Part shown: piece by piece, positions 1 through 6,780 of the stretch | Layout: every line of letters starts with the position of its first letter | Numbering within the stretch: position 1 is the first letter of the stretch | Notes under the pieces: generated by a model | What the model was told of the DNA's origin: nothing | The model's database searches: none | Seen by the model: only the letters and a program-made list of their open reading frames with translations | DNA from: a bacterium | GTDB lineage: Bacteria > Eremiobacterota > Eremiobacteria > Baltobacterales > Baltobacteraceae | Reading direction: 5' to 3' | DNA: 10,397 bases | NCBI GenBank assembly: GCA_021781095.1 | Contig: JAJXXM010000321.1 | Coordinates: forward strand, 1-10,397 | Program-made: the position numbers and the translations under genes

Positions 1-1
1 C

Positions 2-646
2 CTGCGAGCGACGTTGCTCGCACTCTCCTCGACGCTCGCCGTCGTACCCAGCGGTTTCACGTACCTCGCATCACTCGCCCCGCAGATTCGTCAAGATATT
101 CGCTACGCGACGCCCGATAATTTTACCGGCGCGCGCGTTCCCGGATACGACGCAGCCACCTGCATTCTCACGACCCGTGCCGCGAAAGCGCTAGCGCGCG
201 TCGAACGCACGCTCCTCACGCACTACCTAACGTTACGCGTGTACGACTGCTATCGCCCCGAGAGCGCCACCCACGCATTCCTCGCATGGATCGAGCGCCC
301 GAGCGACCTCCGCAGCAAAGCACTCTATTATCCCAACGTTCCCAAATCCGAGCTCGTCGAGCGAGGCTACATCTCCGTTCGTTCGTCGCATAGCCGCGGC
401 AGCACGGTCGATCTCACCGTCGACGGGCTCGCCATGGGGACGCCCTACGATTACTTCGATCCGCTCTCGCGCGGCAACGCGCCGGTGCCCACCCAAGCGC
501 GCGCGAACCGCATGTTTCTAGCGATGCTGATGGAGCGCTACGGTTTTCAAGCCTATCCCGAGGAGTGGTGGCACTTCACCCTCGCCCACGAACCATTCCC
601 GACCCGATCGTTTAATTTCCCCGTGACGGCGCAGCCGTCGCGCTAA
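2..646 (+). CDS. D-alanyl-D-alanine dipeptidase, VanX/DdpX type (M15D), 5' end missing
   Basis: Zinc D,D-dipeptidase expected to split free D-Ala-D-Ala, acting on peptidoglycan precursor or turnover products. Numbering from a TTG at 14, the VanX active-site pattern is intact. An Arg lies in YDCYRP (R81). SSHSRGSTVD supplies zinc ligands H126 and D133. PEEWWHF supplies catalytic E184 and zinc ligand H187, with the same E-x-x-H spacing as VanX. The frame is open back to base 2, reading Leu-Arg-Ala-Thr before a hydrophobic stretch (LLALSSTLAVV). There is no SD before the TTG, so the true start is probably just outside the window and this looks like the end of a signal peptide, making the enzyme exported. 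No vanH/vanA ligase genes lie nearby, so a housekeeping recycling role fits better than glycopeptide resistance. The last 35 bp overlap the 3' end of the convergent synthase gene. Family assignment is firm; the N-terminus is unresolved. Confidence 0.9.
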   Translation: MRATLLALSSTLAVVPSGFTYLASLAPQIRQDIRYATPDNFTGARVPGYDAATCILTTRAAKALARVERTLLTHYLTLRVYDCYRPESATHAFLAWIERPSDLRSKALYYPNVPKSELVERGYISVRSSHSRGSTVDLTVDGLAMGTPYDYFDPLSRGNAPVPTQARANRMFLAMLMERYGFQAYPEEWWHFTLAHEPFPTRSFNFPVTAQPSR

Positions 647-2030
647 CGCCGCGGGCGCCGATCGCGCGCGCGATATCGACGACGTCCTCGGCGTCGAGCG
701 CCAACCCGCTTGAAATTTCTTCGTAGCGTTCGATCGCCTGCTGCGCCAGGCTCCCGGCGGCACGTTCCTCGCGAATGCGTTTGACCTGTTCGGTCACCGC
801 GTGGGCGAGCGCGCTCGTCACTTCGACACCGCTCGCGGCGAGACGATCTTCATTCTCGCGAAGCGTTTGCTCCACTAGCGCGACCCCGGAATGTTTGCCG
901 AAGAGAAACTCGGTGCGCGCACCGACGAGCTCGCTTGGGACCGCTTCGTAAATGCGGCGATCGATCATGATGCCGTGCGTGTGGATTCCGGATTCGTGCG
1001 CGAAAACGCGCGTCCCGACGATCGGTTCGTGCTGCTGCATCGGCACGCCGCTCATGCGTTCCATGAAACGCGCGAGATCGCGTAATTTGTTATATTTGAA
1101 GCCGGGTATCTCGATGCCGTACAACTGACGCATCGCGACGACGTATTCGTGAAGCTTGACGTTGCCGGCACGCTCGCCGTAGCCGTTGGCGGTGAGCGAA
1201 ATCACTTTGAAGCCGCACGCCGTCGCGGTGATGGCATTGATCGTTCCGAGCCCGTAATCGTTGTGCAGGTGCGCGACGACCGGGATGCCTGTAGGCAGCC
1301 CGGCAATAAGCCGCGTGCCGTGTGCGCGCATCCCTTCGGGCGTCAGGCAACCGACGGTATCGGGCCATGCGGGGCGCGTTCCGCCGGCGGCAAGAACGCG
1401 ATTGTAATATTCGATAAAGTATTCGACGTCGCCGCGGCTCCCGTCTTCGCCGCCGAACTCGATCCGTTCCACCCCGTGCGAACGCGCGTGACGAACCGCA
1501 TCGCATTGTAATTCGATATTCGCCTCGCGATAAAACGAGAGCGGGAGCGAGAGCCACTCCGATTCGTCGCGTCCGGCGAAGCGCAGCAACACCTTGCCCA
1601 CTTTATATTTGAGGTGGAGGTCGCTGCCGCTGGAAAAAATGAAAAACGTCACTTCGCGCGGATCGACGCCGATCTCGCGGAGCGCCGCGACCGTGACGTC
1701 GATGTCGTTGCGATTGCTCCGACACATCACCAAAATCTCAACGTCGCCGAGTTCCCCGCGCCGTTTCGATTCCATGACGAGTTGCAGCGTCCGGCGGTCG
1801 CCCGCCGACGCGGCCGGGAAGCCCACGCTGATGATGTGCAGCCCGATATCGGCGAGCGCCGTGGCGATCTCGAGTTTTTGTTGGGGCGTATAGCAGACGC
1901 CGGGCATCTGTTCGCCGTCGCGGAGCGTCTCGTCGTAGAGGCGGATCTCCGACGGATCGGGGAAGTGCACGTCGCGAGTGAAGCGCGTCGGCTCGGCGAT
2001 AAGCTGCTCGATCGGCTCTTCAAATTTCAT
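612..2030 (-). CDS. DRE-TIM acyltransferase: homocitrate / 2-isopropylmalate synthase family
   Basis: A 472-aa enzyme of the HMGL-like TIM-barrel family that condenses acetyl-CoA with a 2-oxo acid. Visible landmarks are DETLRDGEQ (33-41, metal and substrate site), SGSDLHLKYK (134-143), FGGEDGSR (192-199), HLHND (254-258, metal-binding His pair), NGYGERAGN (282-290, synthase signature), HESGIHTHG (345-353) and FGKHSG (377-382). The tail after about 385 is helical and too short and dissimilar to be a LeuA regulatory domain. That argues against a classical leucine-inhibited LeuA and favours a homocitrate-synthase-like enzyme, though (R)-citramalate synthase or Re-citrate synthase cannot be excluded. 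At 472 aa it is longer than a typical NifV (about 380), partly through a segment near 145-170. The start is ATG with GGTGAG just upstream. It is monocistronic here, with no leuB/leuCD, lys or nif genes alongside, so neighbours do not settle the substrate. Confidence 0.88.
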   Translation of the reverse strand: MKFEEPIEQLIAEPTRFTRDVHFPDPSEIRLYDETLRDGEQMPGVCYTPQQKLEIATALADIGLHIISVGFPAASAGDRRTLQLVMESKRRGELGDVEILVMCRSNRNDIDVTVAALREIGVDPREVTFFIFSSGSDLHLKYKVGKVLLRFAGRDESEWLSLPLSFYREANIELQCDAVRHARSHGVERIEFGGEDGSRGDVEYFIEYYNRVLAAGGTRPAWPDTVGCLTPEGMRAHGTRLIAGLPTGIPVVAHLHNDYGLGTINAITATACGFKVISLTANGYGERAGNVKLHEYVVAMRQLYGIEIPGFKYNKLRDLARFMERMSGVPMQQHEPIVGTRVFAHESGIHTHGIMIDRRIYEAVPSELVGARTEFLFGKHSGVALVEQTLRENEDRLAASGVEVTSALAHAVTEQVKRIREERAAGSLAQQAIERYEEISSGLALDAEDVVDIARAIGARGVSATAAPSRGN

Positions 2031-2089
2031 GGCTCACCGTACTTCGACGGACGAGGGGGGGCTTCTTCGCGGTCGAAGCATCGTCGCGC
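2031..2089. promoter_or_regulatory. 59-bp divergent intergenic region with 7-bp inverted repeat
   Basis: This gap must hold the 5' signals of both the synthase gene (leftward) and the M50 peptidase gene (rightward). It contains a perfect inverted repeat, CTTCGAC at 2042-2048 and GTCGAAG at 2072-2078, with centres 30 bp apart, about three helical turns. A run of seven G lies between the arms. This could be an operator serving both directions or a leader hairpin. No convincing -35/-10 pair was seen. The M50 gene has no clear SD before its ATG, whereas the synthase has GGTGAG. Confidence 0.3.
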
Positions 2090-2887
2090 ATGGAACCCTC
2101 GGATCGACCGCCCGAACAGCCGGAAAAAAAGAAACCGAAAGGCCTGGCGGCCCTGCTCGCCGTGGCCGCCGGCCTCATTGCGAAATTTAAAGGTCTCCTG
2201 CTCCTCTTCGTCCACGCTCCAATGCTGCTCGGAAGCCTGAGCTTTCTCGCGACGCTCTGGCTCTACGGCCTCGCGCTCGGGTGGCGTTTCGGCATCATCC
2301 TCGCGCTGGTGCTTCTCGCCCACGAACTCGGACACGTCGTGGCCTTCCGCAGCTACGGACTTGAGGTGCGCGCTCCGGTTTTTCTGCCGTTTATCGGCGC
2401 GCTCACGCCCGGCGCGCGCCCGGCGAATGCCGAGGACGGCGCCTATATTGCGCTCGCGGGACCGCTCGCGGGAATGGGCCTCGCGGCGGCCTCGCTCGCC
2501 ATGGGTATCGCCACGCACGATCCCTTCTGGATGCTCGCAGCGAATGTCAGTGCGTTGCTCAACCTTTTCAACATGGCACCGGTGCTGCCGCTCGACGGCG
2601 GCAGCATCATTCGCGCCGTCTGGCCGCCGATCGTCGTGATCGCGCTGCCGATTTTCATCATCGTTGCCGTGCTCGCACAACTGCCGATCTTACCGATCGC
2701 ACTCGTCGCCCTATTCAGCATCTTTTGGCTCGTCGGGTCGTGGCGCAGCGCGTTCGCACAGAGCGTCGACGGCATCGATACCCCGGCACGCATTCGCATC
2801 GGCCTCGCGTACGCGGGAACCTTGCTGGGCTTACTCTTTATCGAAGCGCGCATCCATCTGCCGGCGCTCTCCAGCCTCCACCAATGA
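2090..2887 (+). CDS. M50-family (site-2-protease-like) integral membrane metallopeptidase
   Basis: A 265-aa polytopic membrane zinc protease. HELGH at 78-82 sits inside a hydrophobic helix and supplies two zinc His and the catalytic Glu. NLFNMAPVLPLDGG at 158-171 is the N-x-x-P-x-x-P-L-D-G motif whose Asp169 is the third zinc ligand. AGPLAG at 123-128 is typical of the family. After a short Lys/Pro-rich cytoplasmic start there are about six to seven hydrophobic segments. No PDZ or CBS domain is present, so this is a minimal site-2 protease rather than RseP or SpoIVFB with accessory domains. Family members cut within the membrane, often releasing regulators or clearing signal-peptide remnants; the substrate here is unknown. 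Its TGA overlaps the ATG of the next gene (ATGA, 2884-2887), implying translational coupling. The only usable start is the ATG at 2090, and it lacks a clear SD. Confidence 0.9.
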   Translation: MEPSDRPPEQPEKKKPKGLAALLAVAAGLIAKFKGLLLLFVHAPMLLGSLSFLATLWLYGLALGWRFGIILALVLLAHELGHVVAFRSYGLEVRAPVFLPFIGALTPGARPANAEDGAYIALAGPLAGMGLAAASLAMGIATHDPFWMLAANVSALLNLFNMAPVLPLDGGSIIRAVWPPIVVIALPIFIIVAVLAQLPILPIALVALFSIFWLVGSWRSAFAQSVDGIDTPARIRIGLAYAGTLLGLLFIEARIHLPALSSLHQ

Positions 2888-3465
2888 GCGAGCGCGAACC
2901 ACCGGATTTCGCAATGCGACGCGCGGTGGAGGTGCTCGCGAGCATCTACGAACGCAAGCGCCCTCCGCGCGAGCCGACGCTTCCGCCGCGCGCGGATGCC
3001 CCGATCGTGCTCTTTAACGAACGCCTCGCGCTCGTCGTCGGAAAGAGCACGCGCCGCGACGCGGAGCGCGAGCTCGGCATTGCCTATCGTTACCCGTCGG
3101 CAGGATGGCACACGTACTGTCTACGCATCGCCGGGGAACGCGCATTTTTGAGCCTCTTTTTCAGCGATACGTGCTTGAGCGCCGCGGAACTTTATCGGCC
3201 GCGCACGGCGCAGGCGCCGCCGCTGGAGGCGCGCGACTGCGGCTTCTATCGCCTCGTGCCCGGCGAGATCGGGCTCGGGATGCAGCTTCTCGCATTGCCG
3301 GAGTATTTCACCGAGATTCGCGCGCCGCAGGGCGGCAGCTACGCGCAAATCTTCGCGACCGGCTTTCCCGGCGGTAGCGCATTGGTCATGGGCAACGACG
3401 GGACGATCGAGCGGATCGCCGTCTACGTCGATTCCTCGACCGCTCCGAGCGCGCAGATTGGGTAG
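2884..3465 (+). CDS. Conserved-type hypothetical protein, 193 aa, coupled to M50 peptidase
   Basis: I do not recognise a named family. The start is the ATG at 2884 in the ATGA overlap with the peptidase gene; the frame stays open upstream to 2725 but that part is Arg/His-rich antisense-like sequence. The product has no signal peptide or membrane segment. Residues 1-40 are charged and Pro-rich, probably disordered. From 41 on it is a mixed alpha/beta domain: LALVVGKSTRRDAERELG (48-65) resembles the 'G-x-S/T, then D-x-x-x-x-LG' start of BamE/SmpA-like folds, but that is only a suggestion. RLVPGEIGLGM (123-133), a Gly-rich stretch around 149-164, and LVMGNDGTIERIAVY (167-181) look like structured core. 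Cys79, Cys97 and Cys119 are the only cysteines. Coupling suggests it works with the peptidase, for example as adaptor or substrate. It is followed directly by the repeat cluster. Confidence 0.8.
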   Translation: MSEREPPDFAMRRAVEVLASIYERKRPPREPTLPPRADAPIVLFNERLALVVGKSTRRDAERELGIAYRYPSAGWHTYCLRIAGERAFLSLFFSDTCLSAAELYRPRTAQAPPLEARDCGFYRLVPGEIGLGMQLLALPEYFTEIRAPQGGSYAQIFATGFPGGSALVMGNDGTIERIAVYVDSSTAPSAQIG

Positions 3466-3473
3466 CCGCGAAT

Positions 3474-3559
3474 CTGTCATCCCGAGTAGCAAACTTCTGT
3501 CATCCCGAGTAGCAAACTTCTGTCATCCCGAGTAGCAAACTTCTGTCATCCCGACTAGC
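3474..3559. repeat. Tandem repeat, 23-bp period, about 3.7 units (forward orientation)
   Basis: Units begin at 3474, 3497, 3520 and 3543, exactly 23 bp apart. The core is CTGTCATCCCGAGTAG followed by CAAACTT. The first three units are identical. The fourth carries GACTAG instead of GAGTAG and then leaves the pattern, forming the left arm of the large palindrome. Units abut with no spacers, so this is not a CRISPR array. It begins 8 bp after the stop codon of the 193-aa gene. Confidence 0.9.
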
Positions 3560-3646
3560 CGCGGAACGCGGCGTATCGAGGGAAACCGCGAGCTCGCAAG
3601 CTCCGCCTCGATACGGGCGCCTAACGGCGCCCTACTCGGCGTGACA
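3544..3646. repeat. 103-bp imperfect palindrome (REP/MITE-like hairpin element)
   Basis: The outer ends are TGTCA (3544-3548) and TGACA (3642-3646). Next inward, CCGACTAG (3551-3558) opposes CTACTCGG (3632-3639) with one mismatch. The inner stem is perfect: CGTATCGAGG (3572-3581) with CCTCGATACG (3606-3615). Near the centre lies the perfect palindrome GCGAGCTCGC (3588-3597). There is no open frame with coding character, so it is a non-coding inverted-repeat element. It lies between two convergent genes, where a transcript from either side would form a long hairpin. A dispersed non-autonomous element or a bidirectional transcription stop are both possible. Confidence 0.7.
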
Positions 3647-3691
3647 AGGGCGCGCTGCTCGGCGTGACAGAGCTGCGCTTCTCGGCGTAAC
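3632..3691. repeat. Tandem repeat, 23-bp period, three units (reverse orientation)
   Basis: Units start at 3632, 3655 and 3678, 23 bp apart, with cores CTACTCGGCGTGAC, CTGCTCGGCGTGAC and CTTCTCGGCGTAAC. The reverse complement (GTCACGCCGAGTAG) aligns with the core of the forward units (GTCATCCCGAGTAG), so the two arrays are the same family on opposite strands. Sequence decays away from the palindrome, which suggests older copies outward. Confidence 0.85.
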
Positions 3692-3837
3692 ACGACCTCT
3701 GCCGCTCGCACCGTGCATGCAGCGCGGCTGCGGCGATCGCGGCGAGCGCTTAAGCGAGCGGCGAGGACCCTGACATTGCTTGTCCGAGCCGCGAGCGTCT
3801 AGCGAGTCGCGATTGCCGTAGCTGCCGATGCATGCGC

Positions 3838-3957
3838 CGCAAGCGCCGCCTCGATACGGGCGCCTAACGGCGCCCTACTCGGCGTGACAAGGGCGCCCTA
3901 CTCGGCGTGACAAGGGCGCCCTACTCGGCGTGACAAGGGCGCACTACTCGGCGTGAC
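3838..3957. repeat. Second copy of palindrome right arm plus four 23-bp tandem units
   Basis: Bases 3838-3896 repeat 3595-3653 with one mismatch in 59 (G at 3845, T at 3602), a direct repeat at 243-bp offset. From there the 23-bp unit runs at 3875, 3898, 3921 and 3944 (core CTACTCGGCGTGAC, with AAGGGCGCC between cores). It ends 13 bp before the stop codon of the substrate-binding protein gene. The stretch 3692-3837 between the two reverse arrays is GC-rich, non-coding and holds only short inverted repeats such as GCCGCTCGC (3701-3709) with GCGAGCGGC (3754-3762). Confidence 0.85.
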
Positions 3958-3969
3958 CGGAACGCGCCG

Positions 3970-5610
3970 CTAGATATCCACCTTCATCATATCGTCGAAC
4001 GGCGCCAGCACGCCCGGATGGAAGTGCTTGAGATCGCGATTGTACGCATAGATCGACATACGACCATCTTCGACGATCGAGGGAACCTCTTTGACGAACT
4101 GCTTGGTGAGGATCGCAACGTCGGCGTTGCGTTCTTTCTGCGTGAAGTGCGAGAAGAGCGCCTTCATCGCCGCGTCGGCTTTTGGGTCGCACCAGCGGAG
4201 ATCGTTCTGGCCGTTTGGCGGGAATTGATTGCATTCATAGATGAACGAGTAATCGCCGAGCGGATCGTTCCCCCATGCGAACATCGTGACGTCCCAGCTG
4301 TTGCCGTAAACGATGCCGCCGTTCTGATAGGGCGCGAAGAACTCCGCCGATGAGTAGTGGCGAACGCTGATCCCGACGCCGATCTTCTTCCACGATTCGC
4401 GCATCAGTTCGATGATGTTATCGGTGTCAGGAGTGCCGACCACCGTAGCGAGATCGAGCATGAGCCGCACGCCGTTCTTTTCGCGAATGCCGTCCGGCCC
4501 GCGCTTCCAACCCGCTTTATCGAGGATCTCGTTCGCTTTCGCAATGTTGTAGTGCGTGTACCCGATGCCGTGCACCCAATAGGGGGCGCTCATCGGGTTG
4601 GGTTGGTCCTGAAGGTTCCCGATATTATGGCGAATCTTGCGATTGATGCGCGCGCGCGGTGTCGCATAGAGCAGGGCACGACGAACGGCGAGGCTCGCGA
4701 CCTTCGGGTGCGAGAGATTGAAATCGATGTGGTCGTAATAATAATCGGGTTTGACCGAGACCTTAAACGGGGTCATCTCTTTGAGGCGATTCACGTAGGC
4801 GGGCGAGACGTACATCCAGAGGTCGAGTTGCTTCGCCTGCATCTGGGTCAGCACGGTATCGCGATTGGGAATGATCTCGAAGATGATCTTCTTGAGCTTG
4901 GGAAGGCCGCGGAAATAGAGCGGGTTGCGAACCATCACCACATCTTGGCCGCGGTTCCAACGCTGGTACTTGAACGGCCCGATGCCGACCGGGAGCGAGT
5001 TATACGGAACGTTATTGATGTTCGGATACTTCGCTAAGAGATGTTTCGGCAACACGCACGGGTTGGCATCGGCGCTGGAAAAGAACGTCGTAACGAACGG
5101 CGAGTAGGGGTGCTTGAGATGGAGGATCACCGTGTATTTATTCGGTTCTTGAATCTTATCGATGAGATCCCAGCCGGTTCGGCTCACGATATCGTTCGCC
5201 GGATTTATGATCGCGTGAATCGACCAGACGACGTCGTCAGCGGTAAACGGAACGCCGTCCGACCATCGCACGCCGTGGCGAAGGTGCCAGGTAATCGTCT
5301 TGCCGTCGGGGCTGATGCCGCCGTTCGCTTTCGTCGGCTCTACAGTCAGGAGTTCGGGAATCGGCTTATTCTGTGCGCTCCACTTCGTCAACCATGCCAT
5401 CGTCAGCGAGGACATGAGGCCGAGCGTCGTCTGCTGCGTCAGCACCGGGTTGAGCGACGAAATATCTTCCGCAGTTGCGTACCGCAGCACGTGCGGGATC
5501 GTCCAGGCATTTACCTGGCCGTTCGGCCCGACGGCGCCGCTCTTTTGAACGCGGCTACATGCGGTGAACGAGAATACGAGGGCAAGGGCAAGAACGGCGA
5601 AGCGTTTCAA
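3970..5610 (-). CDS. ABC transporter substrate-binding lipoprotein, family 5 (oligopeptide/nickel type)
   Basis: A periplasmic solute-binding protein of the SBP_bac_5 (DppA/OppA/NikA) group, 546 aa. I set the start at TTG 5610 because GGAGGAG (5619-5625) lies 8 nt upstream. That start gives a clean lipoprotein signal MKRFAVLALALVFSFTAC, lipobox F-T-A-C with Cys18. A longer frame to 5640 would bury the SD inside the gene. The family signature GVRWSDGVPFTADDV is at 114-128, preceded by the N-lobe start HVLRYATAEDISSLNPV. The length is normal for the family. It is the last gene of the minus-strand operon, 30 bp after the fused AhbA/B-like gene. No permease or ATPase genes (dppBCDF type) lie in the window, so it is an orphan binding protein here. 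The ligand cannot be read from sequence: peptide, opine, metal chelate or, in view of the upstream gene, a tetrapyrrole are options. The repeat cluster follows its stop. Confidence 0.92.
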   Translation of the reverse strand: MKRFAVLALALVFSFTACSRVQKSGAVGPNGQVNAWTIPHVLRYATAEDISSLNPVLTQQTTLGLMSSLTMAWLTKWSAQNKPIPELLTVEPTKANGGISPDGKTITWHLRHGVRWSDGVPFTADDVVWSIHAIINPANDIVSRTGWDLIDKIQEPNKYTVILHLKHPYSPFVTTFFSSADANPCVLPKHLLAKYPNINNVPYNSLPVGIGPFKYQRWNRGQDVVMVRNPLYFRGLPKLKKIIFEIIPNRDTVLTQMQAKQLDLWMYVSPAYVNRLKEMTPFKVSVKPDYYYDHIDFNLSHPKVASLAVRRALLYATPRARINRKIRHNIGNLQDQPNPMSAPYWVHGIGYTHYNIAKANEILDKAGWKRGPDGIREKNGVRLMLDLATVVGTPDTDNIIELMRESWKKIGVGISVRHYSSAEFFAPYQNGGIVYGNSWDVTMFAWGNDPLGDYSFIYECNQFPPNGQNDLRWCDPKADAAMKALFSHFTQKERNADVAILTKQFVKEVPSIVEDGRMSIYAYNRDLKHFHPGVLAPFDDMMKVDI

Positions 5611-5618
5611 AACGAGAT

Positions 5619-5625
5619 CTCCTCC
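5619..5625 (-). promoter_or_regulatory. Shine-Dalgarno that fixes the TTG start of the binding-protein gene
   Basis: GGAGGAG on the minus strand, 8 nt before the TTG at 5610-5608. It sits in the 30-bp gap after the stop codon of the upstream gene and shows that translation starts at the lipoprotein signal MKRF rather than at the frame's upstream TTG at 5640. Confidence 0.8.
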
Positions 5626-5640
5626 CGGGCAGCAAGGCAA

Positions 5641-6780
5641 CTAGGCCGAGGAGAGTGCTTCGCCATCCGCCGCCCGCATCGCTTCCGGATCGTTGCCGAG
5701 AGCACGATGAAATGCCTCGAACGCCGCCGGAGCGATTTCGGAGGGTTTGATCTCGCTTCGCCCGCCCCAGAAAACGTTGGTGTAGTCGAAGGGGATCCCC
5801 GCCTCTCGGAGGTGGGCATCGATCGCCGCCTTATGTTCGAGCACTAACGCTTTCTCGGTTCCGTGTGCGACCGCCATGATGTTGACGTTCATGAACTCCG
5901 GCCCACCCTCGCGCCAGTAGCCGTGCGTGATGACGTAGTGGCGAGCGACCTCTCGGCCGGCCGCGAGCTCGCTCCCCGGCGCGACGCGCCAATGGAAGAG
6001 TGCGTTATAGCGCGTGACCCGTTCGTTCGCGGCATTGGGCTTCACGTGTTCGAGGAAGGTCGAGAAACGTCCGATCACCTTGCGACGCTCGAGCCCCTCG
6101 GCAACTTCAAAGAAGCGCTCCAACGAGACGTTCGCCTCCTCCGCACGCGCGCTCCAGCAATCCTCGACGATCTCTTCGACCGCGAATTCGCGCTTCAGCG
6201 CGGTGAGCACGCGCCATTCTTCTTCGTTGAGGAGGACGATGTTCGTGCTCTGAATTTCGCCCGGCGCATCGGCGCGCGCTCCAGGCTCCAGGCCGCGGCG
6301 ACGGACGTGTCCGACCACGAGCGCGAAGAGCATCTTCGCGGGCATCAACTTGAATGCGTCGGCGCCGACGCGCGCCGCTAAAAACTCCGCATGCTTTCGC
6401 AACGAGTACCCTTGCGGCACCTTCAACGTCGTCCAGAGCCGATAGGCGCTCCCGGGCGAGTCGCCGTCGGTACTGCGAATCACGATATGTCCCGAGAAGG
6501 GATCGTCGTGGCTCATAAAATCGAAGGCTGCATCGAGTTTGTCGGCGGGAATGCGCCACGCGCAGAGCGCGCCGGGTGCGAGGCTGGTTGCGAGCAAGGT
6601 CTGTCGGACGCGCCGAATCGTTCCCGCTTGCAACATCGCAATGATGCGATCGAGGACGACCGGTAGCGGCACGCCGCTACGGCGAGCGATCTCGCCGAAC
6701 GGGTCGCGCTGAAACCCGGCGAGGCGATCTTCGGAGATCGCGAGAATCTCGGCGTTGACCGGGTCTGCGATAGCGATCAC
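5641..6780 (-). CDS. Fused AhbA-AhbB-like protein (siroheme decarboxylase / Lrp-AsnC-like, two tandem domains)
   Basis: A 379-aa soluble protein made of two Lrp/AsnC-like modules, the architecture of siroheme decarboxylase subunits AhbA and AhbB joined as in NirDL. Module 1 has a winged helix at about 10-58 (ending AGTIRRVRQ) and a ligand-domain half with YRLWTTLKVP (113-122) and FKLMPAKMLFAL (143-154). Module 2 has a second winged helix at about 185-240 (ending RRKVIGRF), then HVKP, ITHGYWREGGPEFMNVNIMAVAHG (split at 284-297 and 298-307), and a tail DYTNVFWGGRSEIKP. The last parts match the layout of AhbB H-C-Y-x-R-P, W-P-Y-N-L-F-T-M-x-H-G, but the key cysteine is Gly287 and R-P is R-E, so activity may differ. 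The start is GTG in a GTGA overlap with the tolC-type gene. No other haem or d1-haem genes lie here. It could be an enzyme, a haem/tetrapyrrole sensor or the operon's regulator. Confidence 0.75.
   Translation of the reverse strand: MIAIADPVNAEILAISEDRLAGFQRDPFGEIARRSGVPLPVVLDRIIAMLQAGTIRRVRQTLLATSLAPGALCAWRIPADKLDAAFDFMSHDDPFSGHIVIRSTDGDSPGSAYRLWTTLKVPQGYSLRKHAEFLAARVGADAFKLMPAKMLFALVVGHVRRRGLEPGARADAPGEIQSTNIVLLNEEEWRVLTALKREFAVEEIVEDCWSARAEEANVSLERFFEVAEGLERRKVIGRFSTFLEHVKPNAANERVTRYNALFHWRVAPGSELAAGREVARHYVITHGYWREGGPEFMNVNIMAVAHGTEKALVLEHKAAIDAHLREAGIPFDYTNVFWGGRSEIKPSEIAPAAFEAFHRALGNDPEAMRAADGEALSSA

Noticed and set aside
2..646. Vancomycin resistance gene vanX
   Set aside because: The active-site pattern is VanX-like, but there is a probable signal peptide and no vanH or vanA-type ligase gene adjacent. 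A D-Ala-D-Ala recycling dipeptidase is the plainer reading.
3523..3711. 62-aa open frame on the minus strand within the repeats
   Set aside because: It is built wholly from the repeat units and palindrome, has no SD site, and its sequence simply follows the repeat pattern.
3474..3957. Regularly spaced short repeats that recall a CRISPR array
   Set aside because: The 23-bp units abut directly or share near-constant filler, with no unique spacers, and occur on both strands. No cas-like gene is near.
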